Positions 50,101 to 57,397 are shown, counted from the stretch's first letter. The stretch is DNA of 64,000 nt from JBGSPQ01 sp964346765 (GCA_964346765.1 CAYFWB010000003.1:85333-149332), one strand, 5' to 3'. Numbers and translations are program-made. The notes: generated by a model from the letters alone, not told the origin.

Positions 50101-52196
50101 TTTTAAGTGATTACGCCGGCAGGCTCACCGAATTCACCGACGCCAATAACATCAAAAAGACCTATTCCTACGACGACACCAATAATCTCTTAAATATAAG
50201 ATATTTCGGCAAGTCACTGGCCGAAATTTTCAAGGTCACCATGAATTACGACTTAAACGGCAATCTTGATGACATTCGCTGGGTCAGAATAGCAACCGTA
50301 ATCACAGATTACATTTATGATGAACTGGACCGGCTGATAACCGCCAAAAACGCACTCAATAAACAGTACACTTTTACATACGAACCCAACGGTCTGGTCA
50401 AAACAAGAACATCTCCGAACGGCGACTTAACAACCTATCAATACGATTCAGCCAACAGGTTAAATACAGTTGTTTATCCGGATACGACCCAAAACGTGGA
50501 AGTTTTAAACAGGAATTCAAACGGAAATATCAAGTCGCTGAAAGGTAAAAACGGCACAAGTTCATTTGTGTACGATCAATTGAACCGGCTGACTTCTTAC
50601 ACCGACCCGTTTGGAAAAACCGTTTCATACTCTTACGACGCCGCCGGCCGGCTCAAATATTTAACCTATCCGGGGAACAAAGTTATTGAATACGATTACG
50701 ATGCAGCGGGCCGCCTCAAGACAGTAACAGGTTCCTGGATCGGCAACATTGAATACATTTACGACGGAGCCGGCCGGCTCAAACAAATCAACCGTGGCAA
50801 TGGAACCAAAGCCGTTTACGAATACGACTCCTCATCCAACCTGATCGAATTAAGCGAACAAAAATCCGACGGCACATATATTGCACACTACACCTACACA
50901 CCCGATCCGGTCGGCAATTACTCACAAATAGACGCACAGGTTGAACCCATAACAGCACCTTTAACGGCCCTTAACGCCACTTACCAGAACAACGACTTAA
51001 ACCAAATCACCGGTGACGGCGAAAATTCATACACATACGACGATAACGGAAACCGCAAAACCAAAACCGGTTCCGGCATCACCACAAATTACAGTTGGGA
51101 TTACGAAAACAGGCTGACTGGTATTAACCTGACAGGGCAATCCGCGTCTTACAAATACGATGCCATGGGCAACCGCATAGAAAAAAACATGCAGGGGACA
51201 ATAACCAAGTATATATTAGATATTAACGCTCCATTGCCAAAAGTCCTTGCCGAAACAGATTCAAACGGAAACATAACGGCTTATTATATTTATGGACTTG
51301 GCTTAACCCAAAAAGTAGAAGCAAACGGTAGCAAGTATTACTACCACTTCAACCACCGCGGCGACACCGTGGCCATTACGGACGACCAGCAGGACATCAC
51401 CGCCAAATACGCCTACGATGAATACGGCAAACAGTTAACCAAAACCGGACTCACCGCCAATCCATTTACCTTCCTGGGTCAACTGGGAGTAATGGAAGAA
51501 GGATGGGGCCTATACTACATGCGCGCCCGCTATTATGATTCCAATGTTGGTAAATTTTTGTCAGAGGATCCGCTCGGTTTTGGCGGCGGCGACTGGAACA
51601 TCTACGCCTACGCCGGCGGCAACCCCGTCATGAACGTGGACCCGGGGGGAGAATTTTATACAGGGTTTAATTCGAGCTGTGGAACATATGCAGGAGCAAC
51701 AAATATGGGAATAGATAGCTCAAGCGCGCCTTGTGATTTTAGCTCATATGATCCCCCTCTTACAAAAACAGAAGTAATTGTTAGCATCGGAATAATCGGT
51801 TTGTCTGGTGTCATAGCAATTGGCGCCTATAAAGCCGCTCCAACCGTTATAGCCTGGACACTGGCCAATCGCGGAACCGCAATAGGACTGGGAAGTACAG
51901 CATTAACAAATTATGTTGAAGGTAAAGTCGGAGTTAAGTCTCCGTTAGTATGGTCCGGAAACTGGATTCAAGATGTATTTGATACCGCTTTAACACTAAA
52001 TTCAGACGGCCCCGAAATGGTCGAAACGGTTTCAGAGGAAGCAACCAAAGTCAATAAAATTATTACTCCGATGGTTGAACAGCTCTTAGACGACGAACCG
52101 CACACCACAAGCTGGTTCGGTCCCGTAAGTGGTAGCGAATACTCATACGGCGGCAACCCCTTCGGAGCCACTTACAACAGCACCAGAATGTTCTAA
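47124..52196 (+). CDS. RHS/YD-repeat surface protein
   Basis: 1690 residues. Signal peptide (about 8-28, LLALIILSFPLTSLAAI). Two fibronectin-III-like domains (about 75-175 and 185-285, each with TPDLTW/S and YYWRVKAHD/YYWRVRAHD). A roughly 150-residue region with three copies of a HLYRLYDGSAKDHFYTTNPT-type motif, resembling DUF5648 lectin-like repeats. A DUF6531-like start (GAGPSLNFAHFYNSFN), many YD repeats (YDAAGRLKYLTYPGNKVIEY and similar) and the RHS core at about 1463-1510 (YYMRARYYDSNVGKFLSEDP, LGFGGGDWNIYAYAGGNPVM). A 180-residue tail follows, with a hydrophobic stretch (VIVSIGIIGLSGVIAIGAY) and no known toxin motif. The layout fits a secreted beta-cocoon protein, as in polymorphic toxins or contact proteins. 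Confidence 0.92.
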   Translation: MNQLKQLVARGLLALIILSFPLTSLAAIKTVQPTQSSIRPVLKELDTETSNKTELKIIEEKNNNKSGLNVIEGVRNLPTPPNLVYPPNGQPIDDTTPDLTWQITSGNINYFHIQVSTQSDFSTLTCEDQSWPNTTYTPGNGVCHELTNGQTYYWRVKAHDLNGSWSGWSQEWSFIVGTGTTALPVPVLITPENYHSSEDTTPDLSWDANGGDNNYYHVQISTVNTFSSTVCDHSTWQSTNYTPGNQDCQPLTPATYYWRVRAHDVGGQWSDWADYWEFTVTSPGEFEITKPTSADSVETKEIQFTWTDIGAERYELYVDNNGGFGSPEISKNNFEQFQNYTQTSFTLNDYWLSKNQYNVKVIAYMQDGSTREALNNFLYLPEPSASPAWVHLYRLYDGSAKDHFYTTNPTHRDQAIADGYKYERIEGLVSERPFDSQNRAALFHLYDEAGNTHFYTADSAEKDDKIIEGYLYQGITGYIYNNNTASDIVPLYYTQNSANTDNFYTISQFERDNSINEYGFTDGGIIGYVKYISPTNLNQPTVHTRPQANFGGADLGSGAYRGLNSMDLSMEGAGPSLNFAHFYNSFNQNLRPMGVGWSHSYNSWIIEEERDSKNYVYIFWGDGAVTEFEQNGSTYKDNSGAHGTLQKVDDGTNYGFDLTTKDQTKYQFRSIGNDISSKIVLLKLTDYKDYSLTFNYEASEGRLIDVSDDFDRKLEFDYYPSKGLLTGVTEYVGSNAKRSISFEYYDNGLLKSYENPLNQKTTYTYYETDDFKNNLLESITYPKGNNVEIDYDAAKKVKEVSLNSGDPALISYNYDSATQETTTTVTDPKGSISQTRHDNLLRSIGQRNGSSQEPWTDIERNDSNNPNLPTKVIDKNGNPTSFQYDSKGNITKITNAAGNEATVTYNGVNNILSATEFHAPGVSVTPTTFVYDSEGLYLQQITNPNNEKVTIAYNPQNLVESVTDNLGHKAEFAYDSYGNLNKITDPGNHITRFLSDYAGRLTEFTDANNIKKTYSYDDTNNLLNIRYFGKSLAEIFKVTMNYDLNGNLDDIRWVRIATVITDYIYDELDRLITAKNALNKQYTFTYEPNGLVKTRTSPNGDLTTYQYDSANRLNTVVYPDTTQNVEVLNRNSNGNIKSLKGKNGTSSFVYDQLNRLTSYTDPFGKTVSYSYDAAGRLKYLTYPGNKVIEYDYDAAGRLKTVTGSWIGNIEYIYDGAGRLKQINRGNGTKAVYEYDSSSNLIELSEQKSDGTYIAHYTYTPDPVGNYSQIDAQVEPITAPLTALNATYQNNDLNQITGDGENSYTYDDNGNRKTKTGSGITTNYSWDYENRLTGINLTGQSASYKYDAMGNRIEKNMQGTITKYILDINAPLPKVLAETDSNGNITAYYIYGLGLTQKVEANGSKYYYHFNHRGDTVAITDDQQDITAKYAYDEYGKQLTKTGLTANPFTFLGQLGVMEEGWGLYYMRARYYDSNVGKFLSEDPLGFGGGDWNIYAYAGGNPVMNVDPGGEFYTGFNSSCGTYAGATNMGIDSSSAPCDFSSYDPPLTKTEVIVSIGIIGLSGVIAIGAYKAAPTVIAWTLANRGTAIGLGSTALTNYVEGKVGVKSPLVWSGNWIQDVFDTALTLNSDGPEMVETVSEEATKVNKIITPMVEQLLDDEPHTTSWFGPVSGSEYSYGGNPFGATYNSTRMF

Positions 52197-52210
52197 CTAA
52201 ACCAATCAAC

Positions 52211-52645
52211 ATGAAATCAACAACTCGAAAAATCTATCTATCACTCTTATCGGCATTATTGCTGATTCCCCTAACCGTAGCCCACGCCGCAGGCACATAC
52301 ACCTATACTTACGACGATTTTTACCGTGTAACCAAAGTGGAGCATTCAGACGGTAGCGTAACTAATTACACTTACGACAACCTGGGCAACAGAACCTCGG
52401 TTTCAGTAACGCCCGCCACCTCCGGCAACACCTGCTCCAACCCGCCCGTAAACGGCGACTGGACAATAGATACCGATTGCGCAATCAATGCCACCACCGC
52501 CATAAACGGCGATCTTTACGTCCAGAACAACAGCGTACTCACAGTCGAGCAGGGCGCCCGCCTTTCAATCGATCTATCCGTCCACAAAATTGTCGTACAA
52601 CAAGGTAGCGGAATTCTGATAAAGTCCGGGGGCGCCATAAATTAA
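52211..52645 (+). CDS. Short exported protein with orphan YD repeats
   Basis: 144 residues. Signal peptide (about 8-27, LYLSLLSALLLIPLTVAHA in outline) followed by two YD units (YTYTYDDFYRVTKVEHSDGS and VTNYTYDNLGNRTSVSVTP), then a beta-rich domain with one Cys pair (NTCSNPPVNGDWTIDTDCAI) and short right-handed-helix-like repeats (INGDLYVQNNSVLTVEQGAR, LSIDLSVHKIVVQQGSG). It begins 14 bases after the RHS gene. Too small to form a cocoon; it may plug, cap or neutralise the RHS protein, or be a remnant of a second one. Confidence 0.82.
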   Translation: MKSTTRKIYLSLLSALLLIPLTVAHAAGTYTYTYDDFYRVTKVEHSDGSVTNYTYDNLGNRTSVSVTPATSGNTCSNPPVNGDWTIDTDCAINATTAINGDLYVQNNSVLTVEQGARLSIDLSVHKIVVQQGSGILIKSGGAIN

Positions 52646-52650
52646 ATAAA

Positions 52651-53724
52651 GTGAAAGTAAAATCCCCCGCCAAAATCAATCTCACACTCGACATTTTGGG
52701 AGTTGATAAAACGCCCTTTGCAAACCATAAATCTGACTTCGTTACCGGATACCACTTTGTCGATACGATTTTGCGGGAGATTGACATTCAAGATGAACTG
52801 GATTTCCAAATCATAGATTTGGACAAGATAATAATCGAAAGTAACGATCCCCATCTGCCGCTAAACGAACAAAATACCATTCATAAAGCGGCGGTTTTAT
52901 TGAACGAAATACGAAAAAAAAAGCAAAAAAAACCTTCGACGGACTCGGACTATACGAACAAAAATAGGAAAAATCATTCACAAGTCCCATATTCATTAAA
53001 CATCAATTCGGGAATCAAAATCCACATCCAAAAAAAAATACCCGTTTCATCCGGACTTGGGGGCGGATCTTCCAACGCCGCGGCTTCACTAAAAGCTCTG
53101 AACCAACTTTGGGAGCTAAATCTCTCCAAACGTCGGCTCACCGAACTGGCGGAACAAATAGGCGTGGATACCCCCTTTTTTATTGAAGGAGGTACCGCTT
53201 TTGCCACCCACTACGGTGAAAAAATCACGCCACTGCCCTCAATCAATCTACCCCCGCATCTAATTGCCATGGACGACCAAAAACAGTCCACCGGCGAACT
53301 CTATAAAAAAATCGACTCAACAAAAACCGGTCAAAATATTGCCAAAACTAAGGAATTATTATCTCTTCTACACCACTCAGGTGCCAGAACGATTAAAATT
53401 AACCGTTATGGCACCACAACCGTTCATCCCACCGGAACGATTCACGCACCTGAGCAACCACCCCCACCGTCCCCCAACCTTCCCCGTCGCCCGACCTTCC
53501 CGGTCGGCCGACGGGGAAGGTTGGCCATCCACAACGACTTCGACGCTCTCCAAAGCCCAAAAACCCGCGCGCTCCAAAAAAAGTTGTTACAACTTGAAGC
53601 CACTGTCGTACATATATGCGGTTCCGGTCCGGCCCTTTACGCTCTTTTCAAATCCGAAACTCAAAAACGGAAGGCCTTCAAAGAACTAAAGGGACAAGTC
53701 GGATTCATCTGGGAAAGCCGTTAG
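52651..53724 (+). CDS. ispE: 4-diphosphocytidyl-2-C-methyl-D-erythritol kinase, with in-frame palindromic insertion
   Basis: 357 residues, GTG start 5 bases after the previous stop. GHMP kinase motifs: N-terminal KSPAKINLTLDILGV, GYHFVDTI, ATP loop IPVSSGLGGGSSNAAASLKA, VDTPFFIEGGTAFATHYGEK and C-terminal HICGSGPALYALF. It phosphorylates CDP-ME, linking the IspD and IspF steps. It is about 60-70 residues longer than E. coli IspE. Two extra segments are seen: a Lys/Asn-rich one near 88-112 (KKQKKPSTDSDYTNKNRKNH), and one near 260-295 whose end, residues 275-292 (PNLPRRPTFPVGRRGRLA), is encoded by a hairpin element also found in ispDF. Confidence 0.93.
   Translation: MKVKSPAKINLTLDILGVDKTPFANHKSDFVTGYHFVDTILREIDIQDELDFQIIDLDKIIIESNDPHLPLNEQNTIHKAAVLLNEIRKKKQKKPSTDSDYTNKNRKNHSQVPYSLNINSGIKIHIQKKIPVSSGLGGGSSNAAASLKALNQLWELNLSKRRLTELAEQIGVDTPFFIEGGTAFATHYGEKITPLPSINLPPHLIAMDDQKQSTGELYKKIDSTKTGQNIAKTKELLSLLHHSGARTIKINRYGTTTVHPTGTIHAPEQPPPPSPNLPRRPTFPVGRRGRLAIHNDFDALQSPKTRALQKKLLQLEATVVHICGSGPALYALFKSETQKRKAFKELKGQVGFIWESR
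53473..53526 (+). repeat. Palindromic repeat element inserted in ispE (copy 2)
   Basis: CCAACCTTCCCCGTCG (53474-53489) and CGACGGGGAAGGTTGG (53509-53524) are perfect 16-base inverted arms. After one C-C mismatch the stem continues CCGACC/GGTCGG around the loop ttccc, giving 22 paired bases. The peptide NLPRRPTFPVGRRGRLA lies in the same phase as the ispF copy (arms read N-L-P and G-R-L-A in both). Confidence 0.88.
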
Positions 53725-53821
53725 TCCAATAATCATTAACAAAAAAACAAACGGACACACGCGAAAAACCCGTGTGAAATTCGACAGAACCAAAACAGAA
53801 ATATTCTTAATCGCACATATT

Positions 53822-54712
53822 ATGAAAAATTTAAGCAAAGCGGCCGCCGCGGCAGTCGGATTACTGACACTTTCAGTAGCGGTAGTCCCCGTTGTATCGG
53901 CCCAAGACCTCTCTTTCTTGCCCGGTTTCAGCCGGGCGAACTCAAAACAAGTTCAGGAAAACAGCCAACCCGGTCAAAATTCTTCACCGGGCATGATGCA
54001 AGGTCAAATGCGCGGGCAAAAAGGCCCGACGGGTGAACATGGTGAAAACATCGCCAACCTTACATTTGAAGAGCAACAGCAAAGAATGCTCAAGCACCTT
54101 GAAAGAGCGCAGACACGCTTAACCGAAAGGCTGGAAACAATGGATCAAAACAAATTCATGACCGAGAATGTTAAAAATCAGCTTCAAGATCTGATCCACA
54201 CTCATCTAGGCAACATGGCTTCATATAAAACCCAAATCGAAGCCGCCTCTGCCCCGGACGCTTTAACCGCCATCCGTGAGCAAATGCGTGCGGATGCAAA
54301 AGCAATGCGTCAGTTCATACAAAATAACCGACCAAGCAAAGAAAAAATGCAGAAACATTGGAACAATATGAGCTTTGAAGAAAAACAGGAAAGAATCCTG
54401 TTCAGACTTGATAACGTGATCAAAAAGATTTCAGAAAAACAAGCCGGACTGTCTGAACATAAAAATCTTCCAGATGCCGTCATGACACGCATAAACAAAC
54501 ACCTTACGGAAGTGGTAAATAAGCTTAATGAAGTAAAAACCCAAGTCCAAAACGCCAGATCGGAAGCAGACCTGGAAGCGTTAAAAGATGATATCGGTCC
54601 AGGTCGGGGACAAGGTCATAGCCCGGCCGGTATGGGGCAGCAAGGCTCCCGCAGAGAATCAATGCGAAAAGACGTTAACGGACGGGGCTTAAATCAAACA
54701 ACGGCCGAATAA
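53822..54712 (+). CDS. Exported helical-repeat protein
   Basis: 296 residues from the ATG at 53822, where the signal peptide begins (AAAAVGLLTLSVAVVPVVSA, cleavage before QDL); a GTG 48 bases upstream was rejected. Residues about 80-160 and 175-260 are two copies of a helical unit opening with the same phrase (TFEEQQQRMLKHLERAQTRL and SFEEKQERILFRLDNVIKKI) and ending in HLTEVVNKLNEVKTQVQ-type helices. Gln/Gly/Met-rich linkers flank them (PGMMQGQMRGQKG). Predicted helical bundle without enzyme motif. Followed by a terminator. Confidence 0.82.
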   Translation: MKNLSKAAAAAVGLLTLSVAVVPVVSAQDLSFLPGFSRANSKQVQENSQPGQNSSPGMMQGQMRGQKGPTGEHGENIANLTFEEQQQRMLKHLERAQTRLTERLETMDQNKFMTENVKNQLQDLIHTHLGNMASYKTQIEAASAPDALTAIREQMRADAKAMRQFIQNNRPSKEKMQKHWNNMSFEEKQERILFRLDNVIKKISEKQAGLSEHKNLPDAVMTRINKHLTEVVNKLNEVKTQVQNARSEADLEALKDDIGPGRGQGHSPAGMGQQGSRRESMRKDVNGRGLNQTTAE

Positions 54713-54742
54713 TCTTAGCTCTTTTCAACATTGAGAGAATAC

Positions 54743-54773
54743 AAAAACGCCTCCGAATTCCGGGGGTGTTTTT
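54743..54773 (+). terminator. Intrinsic terminator between convergent genes
   Basis: AAAAACGCCTCCG and CGGGGGTGTTTTT form a 12-13 bp stem (including G-U pairs) with a tiny AATTC loop; it ends in five T. The A-rich left flank makes it usable from both sides. Confidence 0.75.
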
Positions 54774-54813
54774 GATAAAGCAATCCCAATAACTCAATAT
54801 CAGCCCCAACAAG

Positions 54814-55113
54814 TTATCCCATTGACTTAAGAGCTTCTTCAGCCGTTCCACTGGCAGCCATATAATTTACGCCCCTTTCCGTTAGGGCCCCTTCCATATT
54901 CCCGCCGAATTGTGCTGCTACAAACATATCCACCTTTTTATCGGCCAGCATTTTAGCTACCGCGAAACCCGCGCCGCCTCCGAACTTGAAAGGATTATCA
55001 ACCGTCTCAACCAAATTACCGTTTTCATAAATCAAATAATACGGAGCTCTCCCCGCCTGATCACTGATTATGGCATCAGTTGAGTTCCCCGTTGAAGCAA
55101 CTGCAATTTTCAT
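54814..55113 (-). CDS. NifX/NifB-type dinitrogenase iron-molybdenum cofactor family protein
   Basis: 99 residues: KIAVASTGNSTDAIISDQAG, GRAPYYLIYENGNLVETVDN, GGGAGFAVAKMLADKKVDMF and GGNMEGALTERGVNYMAASG follow the whole PF02579 fold. Outside nitrogen fixers this family binds Fe-S or metal clusters or is an accessory to metal/redox proteins. No nif gene is present, so nitrogen fixation is not implied. Its start overlaps the stop of the second permease half (ATGA), tying it to membrane transport. Confidence 0.9.
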   Translation of the reverse strand: MKIAVASTGNSTDAIISDQAGRAPYYLIYENGNLVETVDNPFKFGGGAGFAVAKMLADKKVDMFVAAQFGGNMEGALTERGVNYMAASGTAEEALKSMG

Positions 55114-55619
55114 ATTTTTTGGGTTAATAATTTTTCGGCGATTAAGCCGTTAAAAATCGAAAAAACAATCATTAAAAACATAAATACCAACACAAATTCA
55201 AATCCAAAATAATAAATCATTACAGGCAATAAAGGAATTTTTACAGCGCGGTTATAAAGAAAAATTACTATTAGCGAATTTTTAATTTTTTTCTCTTTTA
55301 GGTCAGCCATTAGCGGATACCAAAGATATATGGGCCCGGATGACAAAATCCCAAAAACCATAAAAAATAAATAAGCTTTTACCCCGTGCGCTGATTCAAT
55401 CATTTTTACGATTTTACGGGAATCCATTAGTAAATTACTAAAAAACATAATAATAAAAACCAAAAAAATAATCGGAATAACCTGCAAAAAAATATCCCAA
55501 AACATATTTACTGATTCCATGAATTTCTGCGTAGAAAAAAGCAAAATAAGCAAATATATCATTGCGGCGGCAATCAATAATTTTTGTCCCCCGTTAATTT
55601 TTTTAAAAAAAGATATCAT
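55110..55619 (-). CDS. Permease, C-terminal half (DUF318/ArsP-like)
   Basis: 169 residues, about five membrane segments (LLIAAAMIYLLILLF, DIFLQVIPIIFLVFIIMFFS, AYLFFMVFGILSSGPIYLWY, LIVIFLYNRAVKIPLLPVMI, VFMFLMIVFSIFNGLIAEKL). The SSGPIYLWYPL loop and NRAVKIPLLP are typical of predicted permeases of the PF03773 group. Together with the next-upstream gene it makes one complete permease in two polypeptides. Start overlaps the upstream stop (TAATG). Confidence 0.75.
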   Translation of the reverse strand: MISFFKKINGGQKLLIAAAMIYLLILLFSTQKFMESVNMFWDIFLQVIPIIFLVFIIMFFSNLLMDSRKIVKMIESAHGVKAYLFFMVFGILSSGPIYLWYPLMADLKEKKIKNSLIVIFLYNRAVKIPLLPVMIYYFGFEFVLVFMFLMIVFSIFNGLIAEKLLTQKI

Positions 55620-56035
55620 TAAATCAAAGACATAATTATAGCCACCAATAAGGCAATTACAATCGCGGAAATAAAGCTCAATACATTACGCACCAAAGCA
55701 AATTTCTTGCCGAGCAAAATTGCCTCGGCCGGAAACTGCACAACCCCCACTGTAACCCAACTTAATAAAAAGGCCGTCACAGCGACCAGTGATATACCTT
55801 TTGCCAGCAACTCGCCCCCGATAATATAACTGTTTAAAGGATTTCCGGCGGCCACGCTCCCCAAAGCCGCTCCGATAAATGAATCCAGCGCTTCGTTATT
55901 GGTAAACAGCGAAGAATAAAAATCCATCGGTATCAGTGTTATTGCCGCCGCTATCAACAACATCACCGCAAGCAAAATATAAGAACTTTGCTTAATCGAT
56001 GATAAGGTTTTTTTAAAGGCTTTATCTAGATTCAT
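55619..56035 (-). CDS. Permease, N-terminal half (DUF318/ArsP-like)
   Basis: 138 residues, about four membrane segments (SYILLAVMLLIAAAITLIPM, SFIGAALGSVAAGNPLNSYI, LVAVTAFLLSWVTVGVVQFP, VLSFISAIVIALLVAIIMSL). GSVAAGNPLNSYIIGGELLA and WVTVGVVQFPAEAILLGKKF match the repeated signature of predicted PF03773 permeases. First gene of a three-gene operon with the C-terminal half and a NifX-like protein. Substrate unknown; a metal or metalloid is possible. Confidence 0.78.
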   Translation of the reverse strand: MNLDKAFKKTLSSIKQSSYILLAVMLLIAAAITLIPMDFYSSLFTNNEALDSFIGAALGSVAAGNPLNSYIIGGELLAKGISLVAVTAFLLSWVTVGVVQFPAEAILLGKKFALVRNVLSFISAIVIALLVAIIMSLI

Positions 56036-56054
56036 GTTATGATGCCATTCTGTT

Positions 56055-56070
56055 ATGGGTATATGCCCAT
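56055..56070. promoter_or_regulatory. Palindrome in the divergent promoter region, possible operator
   Basis: ATGGGTATATGCCCAT is a 16-base palindrome with one mismatched pair, 20 bases upstream of the permease start. No other copy was noticed. Confidence 0.4.
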
Positions 56071-56193
56071 TTTAATATTGCTCTTCAAATTACAAGTAGT
56101 CAAACCATTTCAGCTTTTCTGCATACAGTTGAGGTTTAACAATTTAATAAAAAAGTATAAAATAGAACCCGTATTTTATCCTTAAAAAAATAT

Positions 56194-56718
56194 ATGTCTA
56201 TCAAACCATTGGTCAATCTGGTAGCGGACGATCAGGTCAAAGGCCAGGCCAAAGAAATATTTGAAAAAATCAAAGCATCAACAGGCAGTGTGCCAAAATG
56301 GATGAGGGTTATGGCCAACTGTGAAGATATTATGGTAGGATTTTTTATTCTTTTCAAGGCGACCATGGACGACAAACCCCTTCCGGCGGATTTAAAGTGG
56401 AAAGTCGCTTATAGAATATCCGAAATCAACAAATGTGAATTCTGTGTCAGCGTGGCCGAGCAACAATTAAAATCATTCGGACTTAAAGATGAAGATATAA
56501 AAACTATTGAAGAAGTAAATAGTGAAAAAGAAAAAGTCGCATTGCAGTACGCCGAAGCTTCAACGCGCCACGCTTATAATATTGATCCGGCAATTATGGA
56601 CAAAATGAAAGAGCATTATAATGACGAAGAAATAGTGGAAATAAGCAGTGTGGTTGGTGTATTCAATTTTATCAACAGATTTAATGATTCTTTGGGCATT
56701 TTGCCGGACGTAGATTAA
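56194..56718 (+). CDS. Carboxymuconolactone decarboxylase/AhpD-like protein
   Basis: 174 residues, all-helical. The AhpD-like core is KVAYRISEINKCEFCVSVAE with a CxxC pair. In canonical AhpD the pair is followed by a His four residues on (CxxCxxxH); here Ala stands there. Other family features are VPKWMRVMANCEDIMVGFFI and the C-terminal VVGVFNFINRFNDSLGI. Probably a thiol-disulfide or peroxide-related oxidoreductase using the Cys pair. Divergent from the permease/NifX operon; a TTAACA/TAAAAT-like promoter lies at about 56136-56163. Confidence 0.85.
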   Translation: MSIKPLVNLVADDQVKGQAKEIFEKIKASTGSVPKWMRVMANCEDIMVGFFILFKATMDDKPLPADLKWKVAYRISEINKCEFCVSVAEQQLKSFGLKDEDIKTIEEVNSEKEKVALQYAEASTRHAYNIDPAIMDKMKEHYNDEEIVEISSVVGVFNFINRFNDSLGILPDVD

Positions 56719-56734
56719 ATATTTAAGAATCATT

Positions 56735-57397
56735 TTAAATATAATCCGCGCGACCCTGAAGCGCTCTCGCCAGAGTCATTTCATCGGCGTAATCCAGGTC
56801 CCCTCCCACCGGCAGACCTCGGGCGATTCTGGTTACCTTCACGTTTTCAAAAGGTTTGATCAGTTTCATCAGATAAAGCGCGGTAGTTTCACCTTCAAGT
56901 CCCGGATTCGTGGCCAAAATAACCTCCGGCACATGCCCGTCTCCCGTATCCGACGTACCCACACCGTCCGGCGCCGCGTCTTCACCGACAAGTTTTTCAA
57001 TCCTATCCATCAATGCCTGCACTTTCAACTGATCCGGCCCGATCCCGTCTACCGGAGAAAGAGCTCCATGAAGCACATGATAAACCCCCCTGTATTCACT
57101 CGTTCTTTCCAGAGCCACCACATCCAAAACCTCTTCCACCACGCAAATCTGTTGATGATCCCTATAAGCATCACTACAAATCTTACACTTAGAATCTTCG
57201 GAAATATTCCAGCAGTCAGTACAAAACTGAATACCCTCTTTCAGACCCCCCACCGCTTTGGCCAACCCCCTCACTCTGTTTTCAGGTGAATGCAAAAGAT
57301 GCATCGCCAGCCGTTGGGCTGATTTCGGTCCCACCCCCGGCAGGCGCGAAAACTCATCAATCAGATTCTGCAAAGATTTTGGTAGAAAAGAAGACAT
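56735..57397 (-). CDS. recR: Recombination protein RecR, with an insertion in the Toprim domain
   Basis: 220 residues against the usual ~200. Helix-hairpin-helix RLPGVGPKSAQRLAMHLL, the four-Cys zinc site CTDCWNISEDSKCKIC, Toprim acidic motif ICVVEEVLDVVALE and YRGVYHVLHGALSPVDGIGP, and C-terminal VILATNPGLEGETTALYL are intact. RecR forms a ring and, with RecO, loads RecA at gaps. Between LMDRIEKL and VPEVILATNP there are about 19 extra Asp/Gly-rich residues (VGEDAAPDGVGTSDTGDGH). Confidence 0.95.
   Translation of the reverse strand: MSSFLPKSLQNLIDEFSRLPGVGPKSAQRLAMHLLHSPENRVRGLAKAVGGLKEGIQFCTDCWNISEDSKCKICSDAYRDHQQICVVEEVLDVVALERTSEYRGVYHVLHGALSPVDGIGPDQLKVQALMDRIEKLVGEDAAPDGVGTSDTGDGHVPEVILATNPGLEGETTALYLMKLIKPFENVKVTRIARGLPVGGDLDYADEMTLARALQGRADYI

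Noticed and set aside
54814..55113. Nitrogen fixation suggested by a NifX-like protein
   Set aside because: The family is widespread outside nif clusters and no nitrogenase gene is nearby.
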